A stretch of 64,000 bases of DNA. Source: Micromonospora sp. HK10 (GTDB lineage Bacteria > Actinomycetota > Actinomycetes > Mycobacteriales > Micromonosporaceae). The stretch is taken from NCBI RefSeq assembly GCF_000982955.1, contig NZ_KQ058836.1, positions 3,400 through 67,399 on the forward strand, given 5' to 3'. Below the pieces are notes generated by a model. It was not told the DNA's origin, searched no databases, and saw nothing but the letters and a program-made list of their open reading frames with translations. This document shows positions 15,890-23,545 of the stretch, in pieces; position 1 is the first letter of the stretch; every line of letters starts with the position of its first letter. Position numbers and translations under genes: made by a program.

Positions 15890-17355
15890 CACCCCTGGAA
15901 ACCCTGATCAAGAACGTGACCGTGGTACGTCCTGACGCCGGCTCGCCCGACGGCGACGCGCTCGACATCGGCATCGCCGGCGGCAAGGTGGTGCGGCTGG
16001 AGGCGGACATCCCGGCCGACGAGGCGCAGACCGTGGTGGACGGCCGTGGCCGGTTCGCGTACCCGGGGGCGGTGGACGCCCACCAGCACTGGGGCATCTA
16101 CAACCCGCTGGCCGAGGACACCGAGACGGAGAGCCGCGCCAGCGCGCAGGGCGGGGTGACCACCGGCCTGACCTACATGCGTACCGGGCAGTACTACCTG
16201 AACCGGGGCGGCTCGTACGCCGAGTTCTTCCCGCAGGTGCTCTCCGCCTCGGCGGGCCGCTCGTTCATCGACTACGGCTTCCACCTGGCGCCGATGTCGA
16301 AGGAGCACATCGACGAGATCCCGTCGATCGTGGAGAACTTCGGCGTCACCTCCTTCAAGATCTTCATGTTCTACGGCAGCCACGGCCTGCACGGCCGGTC
16401 GGCCGACCAGAGTTCGTTCCTGATGATCCCGCCGAACGAGCGGTACGACCTCGCCCACTTCGAGTTCGTGATGCGCGGCGTGCAGGCGGCCCGGGAGAAG
16501 CTGACCGAGGCCGCGCCGCACGTGTCGTTGTCGCTGCACTGCGAGACCGCCGAGATCATGACCGCCTACACGAAGCTGGTCGAGCAGGACGGGTCGCTGT
16601 CGGGTCTGGCCGCGTACAGCGCGTCGCGGCCGCCGCACTCGGAGGGGCTCGCCGTGACGATCGCGGCGTTCCTGGCCGACGAGACCGGACTGCCCAACAT
16701 CAACCTGCTGCACCTCTCCTCGCGCAAGGCGCTGCGGGCCGCGATGTTGATGGCCCGGACGTTCCCGCACGTCGACTTCCGCCGCGAGGTCACCATCGGT
16801 CACCTGCTGGCCAGTGTGGACACCGCGCACGGCCTGGGCGGCAAGGTGAACCCGCCGCTGCGCCCGCAGGAGGACGTGGAGGCGCTCTGGGAGTACGTGC
16901 TCGACGGCAGCGTCGACTGGGTGGTCAGCGACCACGCGTGCTGCAAGGACGAGATGAAGTTCGGCGATCCGCGCGACGACGTCTTCGCCGCGAAGTCGGG
17001 CTTCGGCGGCGCCGAGTACCTGCTGCCCGGCCTGGTCTCGGAGGGTCGTAAGCGCGGCCTGTCGCCCCAGCGGATCGCGCAGCTGGTGGCGTGGAACCCG
17101 GCGCGCCGCTACGGCCTGCCCGGCAAGGGCACCATCGGGGTCGGCTTCGACGCCGACCTGTGCCTGGTGGAGAACGCGAGCTGGACCGTGCACGCGGCCG
17201 ACTCCGCGTCGACCCAGGAATACACCCCGTTCGAGGGCTTCGAACTGGGCGCCCGGGTCACCGACACGTGGGTCCGGGGGCAGCACGTGCTCGACGCCGG
17301 CAACGTCGTCGGCACCCCGAGCGGCCGCTACGTCCACCGTCCGTACCAGGGGTGA
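15886..17355 (+). CDS. Dihydropyrimidinase/hydantoinase-like cyclic amidohydrolase
   Basis: 489 residues; ATG overlaps the previous stop (ATGA) and has GGAAGGAA upstream. The binuclear metal site is complete: H66-Q-H68, the lysine to be carboxylated K158 in TSFKIFMFY, H218 in LSLHCET, H276 in LLHLSS and D349 in VVSDHACC. The fold and motifs are those of dihydropyrimidinases, hydantoinases, allantoinases and dihydroorotases, which hydrolyse cyclic amides or imides. The substrate loops do not match any one of these well enough for me to name it. It is probably a ring-opening step of the pathway. Confidence 0.88.
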   Translation: MTPLETLIKNVTVVRPDAGSPDGDALDIGIAGGKVVRLEADIPADEAQTVVDGRGRFAYPGAVDAHQHWGIYNPLAEDTETESRASAQGGVTTGLTYMRTGQYYLNRGGSYAEFFPQVLSASAGRSFIDYGFHLAPMSKEHIDEIPSIVENFGVTSFKIFMFYGSHGLHGRSADQSSFLMIPPNERYDLAHFEFVMRGVQAAREKLTEAAPHVSLSLHCETAEIMTAYTKLVEQDGSLSGLAAYSASRPPHSEGLAVTIAAFLADETGLPNINLLHLSSRKALRAAMLMARTFPHVDFRREVTIGHLLASVDTAHGLGGKVNPPLRPQEDVEALWEYVLDGSVDWVVSDHACCKDEMKFGDPRDDVFAAKSGFGGAEYLLPGLVSEGRKRGLSPQRIAQLVAWNPARRYGLPGKGTIGVGFDADLCLVENASWTVHAADSASTQEYTPFEGFELGARVTDTWVRGQHVLDAGNVVGTPSGRYVHRPYQG

Positions 17356-17357
17356 GC

Positions 17358-18563
17358 ATGTCCGGTGGCAACGACGGGCCGCTGGCCGGTCTGCGGGTGC
17401 TCGACGCGTCGACCATCCTGGCCGGCCCGCTGGTGGCGCAGGTGCTCGGCGACTTCGGCGCCGAGGTCATCAAGATCGAACATCCGGGCCGGGGCGACGG
17501 CATGCGCGGGCACGGGCTGGCCAAGGACGACCAGCCGCTGTGGTGGAAGATGATCGCCCGCAACAAGCGGACCGTCGGGCTCTATCTCGGTGACCCGGCC
17601 GGCGCGGAGATCTTCCGCAAGCTGGCCGCCACCGCCGACGTCGTGATCGAGAACTTCCGGCCCGGCACGCTGGAGCGCTGGGGGCTCGGCTACGACGTCC
17701 TGTCCGCCGACAACCCCGGGCTGATCCTGTTGCGGGTCACCGGCTTCGGCCAGTCCGGCCCGTACGCGGCGCGGCCGGCCTTCGGCACGCTGGTGGAGTC
17801 GATGAGTGGCTTCGCCCACCTGACCGGCGAGCCGGACGGCCCGCCGACGCTGCCGGCGTTCGGTCTGGCCGACTCGATCGCCGGCATGGCGGGCGCGGCG
17901 GCGGTCTCGATGGCGCTCTTCCAGCGGGAGAAGGACGGTCGGGGTCAGGAGATCGACCTCGACCTGCTCAGCCCCATCATGACGGCGGTCGGGCCCGGGG
18001 TGATCTACGCCGACCAGCTCGGCGTCGACCAGCAGCGCACCGGCAACCGGTCGCAGAACAACGCGCCCCGCAACACCTACCGGACCGCCGACGGGCACTG
18101 GGTGGCCATCTCCACCAGCGCCGACAGCATCGCCCGGCGGGTGCTGACTCTGGTCGGCCATCCGGAGGTGATCGACGAGCCGTGGTTCGCCACCGGCCGC
18201 CAGCGGGCCCAGCACGCCGACCTGCTCGACGGCTACGTGGGGGAGTGGATCGGGGCGCGCACGCGCGACGAGGTGCTGCGCGCGTTCGCGGAGGCGGGCG
18301 CCGCGGTGGGCCCGGTCTACCGGCCGAGCGAGCTGCTCGACGACCCGCAGGTGCGGGCGCTGGAGCTGGTGACCACGGTGGAGGATCCGGACCTGGGTCC
18401 GATCCGGATGCAGAACGTGCTCTGGCGGATGGGTCGCACGCCGGGCCGGATCCGGTTCACCGGGCGGGCGCCGGGCGCCGACACCGATGCGGTGCTCGGC
18501 GACGAGCTGGGCCTGTCGGCGGCGGAGCTGGCGGCGCTACGCGAGCGCGATGTGATCCGCTAG
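17358..18563 (+). CDS. CaiB/BaiF-type (class III) CoA-transferase
   Basis: 401 residues. ATG at 17358 has AGGGG five bases upstream; the GTG at 17352 that overlaps the previous stop lacks one. It starts PLAGLRVLDASTILAGPLVAQVLGDFGAEV (residues 8-37), then IKIEHPG and IENFRPGTLERWGLGYD, all family signatures. D172 in GLADSIAG aligns with the catalytic aspartate of formyl-CoA transferase. It would activate the pathway acid by moving CoA from a donor such as succinyl-CoA, preparing it for the CitE-like lyase of the opposite operon. It is the last gene before the operator-promoter region at 18564-18669. Confidence 0.93.
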   Translation: MSGGNDGPLAGLRVLDASTILAGPLVAQVLGDFGAEVIKIEHPGRGDGMRGHGLAKDDQPLWWKMIARNKRTVGLYLGDPAGAEIFRKLAATADVVIENFRPGTLERWGLGYDVLSADNPGLILLRVTGFGQSGPYAARPAFGTLVESMSGFAHLTGEPDGPPTLPAFGLADSIAGMAGAAAVSMALFQREKDGRGQEIDLDLLSPIMTAVGPGVIYADQLGVDQQRTGNRSQNNAPRNTYRTADGHWVAISTSADSIARRVLTLVGHPEVIDEPWFATGRQRAQHADLLDGYVGEWIGARTRDEVLRAFAEAGAAVGPVYRPSELLDDPQVRALELVTTVEDPDLGPIRMQNVLWRMGRTPGRIRFTGRAPGADTDAVLGDELGLSAAELAALRERDVIR

Positions 18564-18580
18564 GTTCCGCTGAGCGGAAC
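18564..18580. promoter_or_regulatory. Predicted IclR operator, site C (perfect palindrome)
   Basis: 17 bases, GTTCCGCT-G-AGCGGAAC, with eight perfect bases per arm, starting one base after the CoA-transferase stop. It lies 15 bases upstream of the esterase -35 element and is the best copy of the motif, defining the consensus. Confidence 0.85.
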
Positions 18581-18594
18581 GATGCACATGGATA

Positions 18595-18623
18595 TTGACA
18601 GGCTATTCTCCCAGCTCTAGCGT
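18595..18623 (+). promoter_or_regulatory. Predicted promoter of the secreted esterase gene
   Basis: A perfect -35 TTGACA (18595-18600), a 17-base spacer and -10 TAGCGT (18618-18623) in a locally AT-richer stretch. Operators C and D flank it upstream and downstream, a layout compatible with repression by a bridging IclR tetramer. Confidence 0.75.
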
Positions 18624-18652
18624 CATTCTCCAGATCGTGGTGCTGTCACCGC

Positions 18653-18669
18653 GTTCCGCTTAGCGAAAC
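18653..18669. promoter_or_regulatory. Predicted IclR operator, site D
   Basis: 17 bases, GTTCCGCT-T-AGCGAAAC, seven of eight arm positions symmetric. It ends four bases before the GGAGGG ribosome site of the esterase gene. Its centre is 89 bases from the centre of site C, about 8.5 helical turns. Confidence 0.8.
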
Positions 18670-18681
18670 ACTGGAGGGCAT

Positions 18682-20265
18682 GTGCTCCACAGGTTCCGTT
18701 TCCTCACCGGACTGGCCGTCGCCGCCGGCCTCGTCGTCGCCGGGTCTCCCGGCATCGCTCAGGCCGCGCCGCGACCCGACTGCTCCACCACCACTCCCGC
18801 CGCCGCCCAGAAGCTCCTCCGTGCGGTCGGCTACCCGACGACGATCACCTCCCTCACCACCGGCACCACCGCGGCCGGCACGCGCTACTGCGACGTGCGG
18901 ACCAGCATCACGGTCGGCGCCGACGACGGCAGCACCTCCGTCATCCAGCTGCGCCTGCAGGCGCCGATCGACTGGAACCGCCGCTACGTCCAGCTGGGCG
19001 GCGGCGGCTTCTGCGGCAGCATCCCGACCGCCGGCACCTCCGGCGACGGCAACGTCGACCTCGGCTACGCCGTCGCCTCCGACGACACCGGCCACGTCGG
19101 TGGCGGCTCGGACGCCTCGTTCGCCTACCAAAACACGGCCGCCCAGAACACCTGGGCGTACCTCTCCGAGCACCTGACCGCGCTCGCGGCCAAGGCGATC
19201 CTCAAGGAACTGACCCACCACAGCCCCGCGTACTCCTACTTCGTGGGGTGCTCGACCGGCGGGCGGCAGGCCCTGATCGAGGCGCAGCGCTGGCCCGGCG
19301 ACTTCGACGGGATCGTCGCCGGCGCGCCGGCCCACCGGCAGAACTACCTCGCCCCGCTCTCCCAGGGCGTGCGCGAGCTGCAGAACCGGGACGCCGACGG
19401 CCGCCAGATCATCACCGCGGCCACCGCGGCGGTGATCAACCAGGCCGTGCTGGCGGCGTGCGACGGCGTGGTCAAGGACGGCGTCGTCGACGACCCGCGC
19501 GCCTGCCGGTTCGACCCGACCACGCTGCTCTGCCCGGCCGGCACGACCGGACCGGATTGCCTCAGCGCCGCGCAGGTCGCGGTGCTCAAGAAGTGGTACG
19601 ACAGCCCGCGCGACGACCAGGGCCGCGAGCTGTACCCGGGCGGGCTGCCGCTGGGTTCCGAGGGCGGCTGGGTCGGCGCCAACATCAGCACGTCGCCGAG
19701 CGGGCTGAGCGGCGGCGGCGCGTACGCCGAGCAGGTCCTGCGCTACCTGGCGTTCCCGACCGACCCGGGACCGAGCTACTCGCTGTGGGACTTCGACCCG
19801 AACCGGGACGCGGCGAAGCTGGACACGATGGCGAAGGTCTACAACGCGGACACCCCCAACCTGGACGCGTTCCGCAAGGCCGGCGGCAAGCTGATGCTCT
19901 ACCACGGCCTGGCCGACCCGCTGATCACCGCCTTCGGCACGATCCAGTACTACGAGGACGTGGTGGCGCGGTACGGCTCGTTGGCCAGCACCCAGCAGTT
20001 CGCCCGGCTGTTCCTGCTGCCCGGCGTGTACCACTGCTCCGGCGGCCCCGGCGCCGACCGGGTCGACTGGCTCGGCGCGATCCGCGACTGGACCGAGCGG
20101 GGCCAGGCGCCCACCTCGGTACTGGCCAGCAAGGTCAGCGGTGGTGCGACGACCATGCAGCGTCCGGTGTACGCGTACCCGCTGCAGGCCAGCTACGACG
20201 GCAGCGGCGACCCGAACACGGCGACCAACTGGGAGCCGGTGCCCGGCCCACGCGGTCGGCACTGA
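18682..20265 (+). CDS. Secreted tannase/feruloyl esterase family hydrolase
   Basis: 527 residues from GTG 18682, with GGAGGG six bases upstream. A Sec signal peptide (basic start, hydrophobic core) is probably cut after AQA at residue 28. The catalytic set is the CS-D-HC motif of tannases: C190-S191 in GCSTGGRQA, D412 in GLADPL and H451-C452 in VYHCSGG, with the two cysteines expected to form a disulphide linking nucleophile and histidine. A family calcium-loop-like segment (ACDGVVKDGVVDDPRAC) follows. It should hydrolyse an aromatic-acid or polycarboxylate ester outside the cell and feed the importer of the same predicted regulon. Confidence 0.92.
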   Translation: MLHRFRFLTGLAVAAGLVVAGSPGIAQAAPRPDCSTTTPAAAQKLLRAVGYPTTITSLTTGTTAAGTRYCDVRTSITVGADDGSTSVIQLRLQAPIDWNRRYVQLGGGGFCGSIPTAGTSGDGNVDLGYAVASDDTGHVGGGSDASFAYQNTAAQNTWAYLSEHLTALAAKAILKELTHHSPAYSYFVGCSTGGRQALIEAQRWPGDFDGIVAGAPAHRQNYLAPLSQGVRELQNRDADGRQIITAATAAVINQAVLAACDGVVKDGVVDDPRACRFDPTTLLCPAGTTGPDCLSAAQVAVLKKWYDSPRDDQGRELYPGGLPLGSEGGWVGANISTSPSGLSGGGAYAEQVLRYLAFPTDPGPSYSLWDFDPNRDAAKLDTMAKVYNADTPNLDAFRKAGGKLMLYHGLADPLITAFGTIQYYEDVVARYGSLASTQQFARLFLLPGVYHCSGGPGADRVDWLGAIRDWTERGQAPTSVLASKVSGGATTMQRPVYAYPLQASYDGSGDPNTATNWEPVPGPRGRH

Positions 20266-20274
20266 CCCGTGGCC

Positions 20275-20312
20275 GCAGAGCGGGGCCCGCATCGGTGCGG
20301 GCCCCGCTCTGC
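20275..20312. terminator. Strong hairpin terminator after the esterase gene
   Basis: A perfect 17-base-pair stem (20275-20291 and 20296-20312) with a TCGG tetraloop, ten bases after the esterase stop. There is no T-run, as is common in high-GC actinomycetes. Confidence 0.85.
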
Positions 20313-20566
20313 TGCGTCAGCGGGCGAGGGAGCGGCGGCCGACCCTCGCCGACGTGGTCCGTTCCGAGCGGCGGTCGCCCCCGGGTGAGCCGCCGCGCGA
20401 TCTGTCCGGCGGCTTACCGGGCGGGCGTGCGGTGCGTGGTGTCGATGACCTCGTCGGGGATCAGCGGGCCGTCCCGGAGCGGGCGCGGTGCCGCCCGCTG
20501 GTGGTCTTCCCGCGGGCTGCGGACGCCTCCGGTGTGTCCGCAGCCCGGTGCTCGCTCGCCGGGTCC
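20313..20566. other. Intergenic stretch between convergent genes
   Basis: About 254 bases with no convincing coding frame. Besides the hairpin at 20514-20546 I see nothing of note. Confidence 0.6.
20514..20546 (-). terminator. Hairpin terminator of the oxidoreductase gene
   Basis: 11-base-pair perfect stem (GGGCTGCGGAC at 20514-20524 with its complement at 20536-20546) and an 11-base loop, 20 bases beyond the stop of the leftward oxidoreductase gene. Confidence 0.7.
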
Positions 20567-21484
20567 TCACGGACGGATGCGGATGACCGTCTTCCCGGTG
20601 ACCCGCTCGGTCCGGTTGAAGGCGGCCACCGCGTCGTCGAGGGTCGCGACCAGGCCGATGTGGGTCCGGAGTCGTCCGTCCCGCACCCGCCGGACGACCT
20701 CGCCCAGTTGGGCGCGATCGGGCTCGACGACGAAGTCGACCGCCAGGCCCTCGGTGGGTCGGGCCTCCGGCGGCCCGACCACGGACACCAGCGTTCCGCC
20801 GGCCCGGATCAGCCCGGCCGAGCGTTTGCCGATGTCACCGCCGATGACGTCGAACACCAGATCGACTCCGCCGACGTCCTCGAGGGCGTCGTTCTCGAGA
20901 TCGACGAACTCCTGCGCGCCGAAGTCGAGCGCCGCCTGACGGTCGCCGGCGCGTCCGGTGCCGATGACGTACGCGCCGGCCTCGCCGGCGAGCTGCGTGA
21001 CCAGCGAACCCACCGCGCCGGCCGCGCCGTGCACGAGGACGCTCTGCCCCGCGCGGAGGCGGCCGTGCTCGAACAGCCCCTGCCACGCGGTCAGGCCGGA
21101 GATCGGCAGGCTCGCGCCCACGGTGAAGTCGACGTCGCCGGGGAGCGGGGCGAGATTGCGCGCCTCAACGGCCACATACTCCGCCAGCGTGCCGTCGCGA
21201 CTCCAGTCGGCGAGGCCGAACACCCGCTGCCCGACGGACAGTCCCGTCGTGCCGTAACCGAGGGCGGTGACCACGCCGGCCAGCTCGTGCCCGGGAATCG
21301 ACGGCGTCCGGTCCTGGCCGAGGCGATCGGTCCAGGTCGAGGGCCAGGCCAGCTCGGTCGGGACGAACCCCGACGCATGAACCTCAACGACGACGTCGTT
21401 CAGCGCCGGCGTCGGCTCGGGCCGGTCCACCAGCGTCATCCCGGCCTTTCCCGCGGCCTGGTCCGTCACCACGATCGCTTTCAT
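20567..21484 (-). CDS. NADP-dependent zinc-less medium-chain oxidoreductase (quinone oxidoreductase-like)
   Basis: 305 residues. ATG 21484 follows GAGGAGG by nine bases. It shows the MDR fold: an N-terminal GroES-like domain with VVVEVHASGFVPTELAWP and IPGHELAGVV, then a Rossmann domain with VLVHGAAGAVGSLVTQLA and VIGTGRAGDRQ. The catalytic zinc cysteine is absent, so this is the quinone oxidoreductase/zeta-crystallin branch, which reduces quinones or enones with NADPH. It is a single gene bounded by a hairpin. The substrate is not inferable. Confidence 0.88.
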   Translation of the reverse strand: MKAIVVTDQAAGKAGMTLVDRPEPTPALNDVVVEVHASGFVPTELAWPSTWTDRLGQDRTPSIPGHELAGVVTALGYGTTGLSVGQRVFGLADWSRDGTLAEYVAVEARNLAPLPGDVDFTVGASLPISGLTAWQGLFEHGRLRAGQSVLVHGAAGAVGSLVTQLAGEAGAYVIGTGRAGDRQAALDFGAQEFVDLENDALEDVGGVDLVFDVIGGDIGKRSAGLIRAGGTLVSVVGPPEARPTEGLAVDFVVEPDRAQLGEVVRRVRDGRLRTHIGLVATLDDAVAAFNRTERVTGKTVIRIRP

Positions 21485-22012
21485 GGGAATTGCCTCCTCG
21501 GTCGTTGTCTCTGTGCTGGAGATGCGGTCGGAATGAGAAGCCCACCTGGTCTGATGCCGGCGGCCATCGGCCAGCCGAATGGTCCGTCGCACGGTTCGCG
21601 GTTGGTGTCAGCATCGCCCGGTTCCCCGGCGGCAACCTCAGGTACGGGGAACTCGGCACCGGTGGGCCCGCCGGGCACCTCGTCGCCAACGGCGGCGCCC
21701 GGTCGGACGCCTCGAACCTAGCCGCCGCTCAACTGGTCGGTCAAGTCCAGCCTGAAAGCGGACGAGTGATACCGTGACGGCGTTCTAGCACAGCTTGCTG
21801 GCGTGCTGCCCGCGTCGGGTCGGCACCGCTATTGGACTAACTGGTCCAAAATAAGTCGATCGGCTGCGGGAATACGGCCGGCCCGTGTGGCGTCTGTACA
21901 GGGGCGTCTCACGTCATGGCGGAGATCTCCCGTCGAGACGCCGGGAGGGCGGTGCCGCAGCGGAGGCGCGCCCCTGTGCACGAGTGACACCAACCACCAG
22001 TCAGGAGACGAC
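21485..22012. other. Non-coding region upstream of msrA
   Basis: 528 bases with no reading frame showing convincing codon bias or family resemblance. The only clear structure is the inverted repeat at 21832-21849, in the most AT-rich part. The region separates the divergent oxidoreductase and msrA genes and must hold both promoters. A decayed regulator gene is possible but I cannot show it. Confidence 0.5.
21832..21849. promoter_or_regulatory. Inverted repeat, possible operator upstream of msrA
   Basis: TTGGAC-TAACTG-GTCCAA: six-base perfect arms around six bases, next to an AAAATAAG stretch, 163 bases before the msrA start. The shape suits a TetR- or MarR-type operator. The TetR gene at 22685 is the nearest candidate binder, but I see no second copy at its promoter. 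Confidence 0.5.
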
Positions 22013-22519
22013 GTGACCATCGAAAGGGCGATCCTCGCCGGCGGCTGCTTCTGGGGCATGGAGGAATTGTTCCGGCACCAGCCCGGCGTCGTGTCCACGC
22101 GCGTCGGCTACAGCGGCGGCGACGTCCCGAACGCCACCTACCGCAACCACGGCACGCACGCCGAGTCGATCGAGGTCAGCTACGACCCCGAGAAGACCGA
22201 CTTCCGCGCCCTGCTCGAGTTCTTCTTCCAGGTCCACGACCCGTCGACGAAGAACCGCCAGGGCAACGACATCGGCACCAGCTACCGGTCGGCGATCTTC
22301 TACACCAGCGACGAGCAGAAGCGGGTCGCCGAGGACACCATCGCCGACGTCGACGCCTCGGGCCTGTGGCCCGGCAAGGTCGTCACCGAGGTCACTCCGG
22401 CGGGCGACTTCTGGGAGGCCGAGCCCGAGCACCAGAACTACCTGCAGACCTACCCGGACGGCTACACCTGCCACTTTCCCCGCCCCGGCTGGAAGCTCCC
22501 GAAGCGGGCGACGGCCTGA
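22013..22519 (+). CDS. msrA: Peptide-methionine (S)-S-oxide reductase
   Basis: 168 residues from GTG 22013, behind AGGAGA. The catalytic motif [11 protein letters not shown] has the nucleophile C12, followed by the family pattern [13 protein letters not shown] and [20 protein letters not shown] late cysteine in [10 protein letters not shown] may serve as the resolving residue. The enzyme repairs oxidised methionine in the cytoplasm with thioredoxin or mycothiol-linked reductants. It is a single gene closed by a strong hairpin. Confidence 0.96.
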   Translation: MTIERAILAGGCFWGMEELFRHQPGVVSTRVGYSGGDVPNATYRNHGTHAESIEVSYDPEKTDFRALLEFFFQVHDPSTKNRQGNDIGTSYRSAIFYTSDEQKRVAEDTIADVDASGLWPGKVVTEVTPAGDFWEAEPEHQNYLQTYPDGYTCHFPRPGWKLPKRATA

Positions 22520-22524
22520 CACCC

Positions 22525-22556
22525 CCGGCGCGCGGACCCCGAGGTCCGCGCGCCGG
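22525..22556. terminator. Hairpin terminator after msrA
   Basis: Perfect 14-base-pair stem (22525-22538 and 22543-22556) with a CCGA loop, six bases past the stop. Confidence 0.85.
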
Positions 22557-22684
22557 CGCGCCTGGATGAGTGTCGGCACGGCCGATCGTCGTCCCCACGG
22601 CCAGCATGGGACACGACGCCGGACCGACTCCACGGTGCGGTCCGCCACGGACTTTTCGGGCGTGCCGCTGGATACACTTGCGCG

Positions 22685-23341
22685 ATGGGCGACGAGCAGG
22701 TGGCTCCGCCGACGAAGCCGCGGAGGATCAGCCAACGGGGCATCGCGACGCGCGAGCGGATCCTCGAGGCGGCGAACCGCCTCATGTTCGTGCGCGGAGT
22801 GAATGCGACGACCCTGGACGACGTCCGCGAGGCGAGCCAGACCAGCAAGTCCCAGCTTTACCACCACTTCGCGGACAAGCAGGAACTCGTCCGCGCGTTG
22901 GTCAGTTATCGAGGCGCACTCGTGCTGCAGCGTGAGCGCGGCGGGCTCGAACGGTTGAGGTCCTTCTCCGGGCTGGTCCGGTGGCGTAACGCGCTGGTCC
23001 AGGCCAACTCGCTGAACAACGGCAGATACGGGTGCGGCCTCGGGTCGATGGCAGTCGAGCTGTCCGATCAGGACGAGCAGGCGCGATCGATGCTGTCGGA
23101 GACGTTCGCGGAATGGGAAAAGCTGATCAGCGACGGCCTGCACCGGATGCGGGACAGCGGTGCGCTGCGCCGGGACGCCGACCCGGAGAAACTGGCCACC
23201 GGGTTGATGGCGGCCCTACAGGGCGGCTACCTGCTGGCGAACGCCGCGCACGACGTGGCGCCCATGGAGGTCGCCCTGGACATGGCCCTGGACCACATCA
23301 GGTCGTTCCTCACGGAGCCGTCCGGCCAGCCGACCCGTTGA
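22685..23341 (+). CDS. TetR family transcriptional regulator
   Basis: 218 residues. The N-terminal helix-turn-helix covers about residues 20-66 (TRERILEAANRLMFVRG, then TLDDVREASQTSKSQLYHHF and DKQELVRAL), a textbook TetR DNA-binding domain. The helical ligand domain after it has Gly/Cys-containing GRYGCGLGSMAVEL, seen in TetR proteins near reductases. It could control the quinone-oxidoreductase gene or msrA across the 21485-22012 region. No operator near its own start is evident to me. Confidence 0.88.
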   Translation: MGDEQVAPPTKPRRISQRGIATRERILEAANRLMFVRGVNATTLDDVREASQTSKSQLYHHFADKQELVRALVSYRGALVLQRERGGLERLRSFSGLVRWRNALVQANSLNNGRYGCGLGSMAVELSDQDEQARSMLSETFAEWEKLISDGLHRMRDSGALRRDADPEKLATGLMAALQGGYLLANAAHDVAPMEVALDMALDHIRSFLTEPSGQPTR

Positions 23342-23362
23342 TTGCGGCCGCCCGAACGGCGG

Positions 23363-23521
23363 CTACCCGAGGCGCGGCTTGATCTCGATCCACGCGCGCA
23401 GTTCGGCGGCGAGCTGCGGGTCGTGGACCTCGTCCAGGTGCCACTGGGCCGCGCTGAGCAGGGCCTGCTGGAGTTGGCTGGCCGGCAGTCCGACCGGCCG
23501 CTCCGCGAGGTGTTCGTACAT
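23363..23521 (-). CDS. Small hypothetical protein, 52 residues
   Basis: An ATG frame at 23521 preceded in frame by TGA, so this is the only possible start of its class. The product (MYEHLAERPVGLPASQLQQ at the start, WHLDEVHDPQLAAELRAWIEI near the end) has a natural amino-acid mix with predicted helices and good third-position GC, unlike overlapping frames. The ribosome site is weak (AGG). It is divergent from the fragment at 23546, with 24 bases between their starts. The family is not recognised. Confidence 0.45.
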   Translation of the reverse strand: MYEHLAERPVGLPASQLQQALLSAAQWHLDEVHDPQLAAELRAWIEIKPRLG

Positions 23522-23545
23522 TTTCGGGACCTGGTGTCAGCGGAC

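Noticed and set aside
17352..17357. GTG overlapping the amidohydrolase stop as start of the CoA-transferase
   Set aside because: It has no ribosome site, whereas ATG 17358 has AGGGG at the right distance. The difference is two residues.
18680..19177. A frame starting with ATG at 18680 over the start of the esterase gene
   Set aside because: The GTG frame two bases later gives a signal peptide and complete CS-D-HC catalytic set; the ATG frame gives a Ser/Pro-rich meaningless product.
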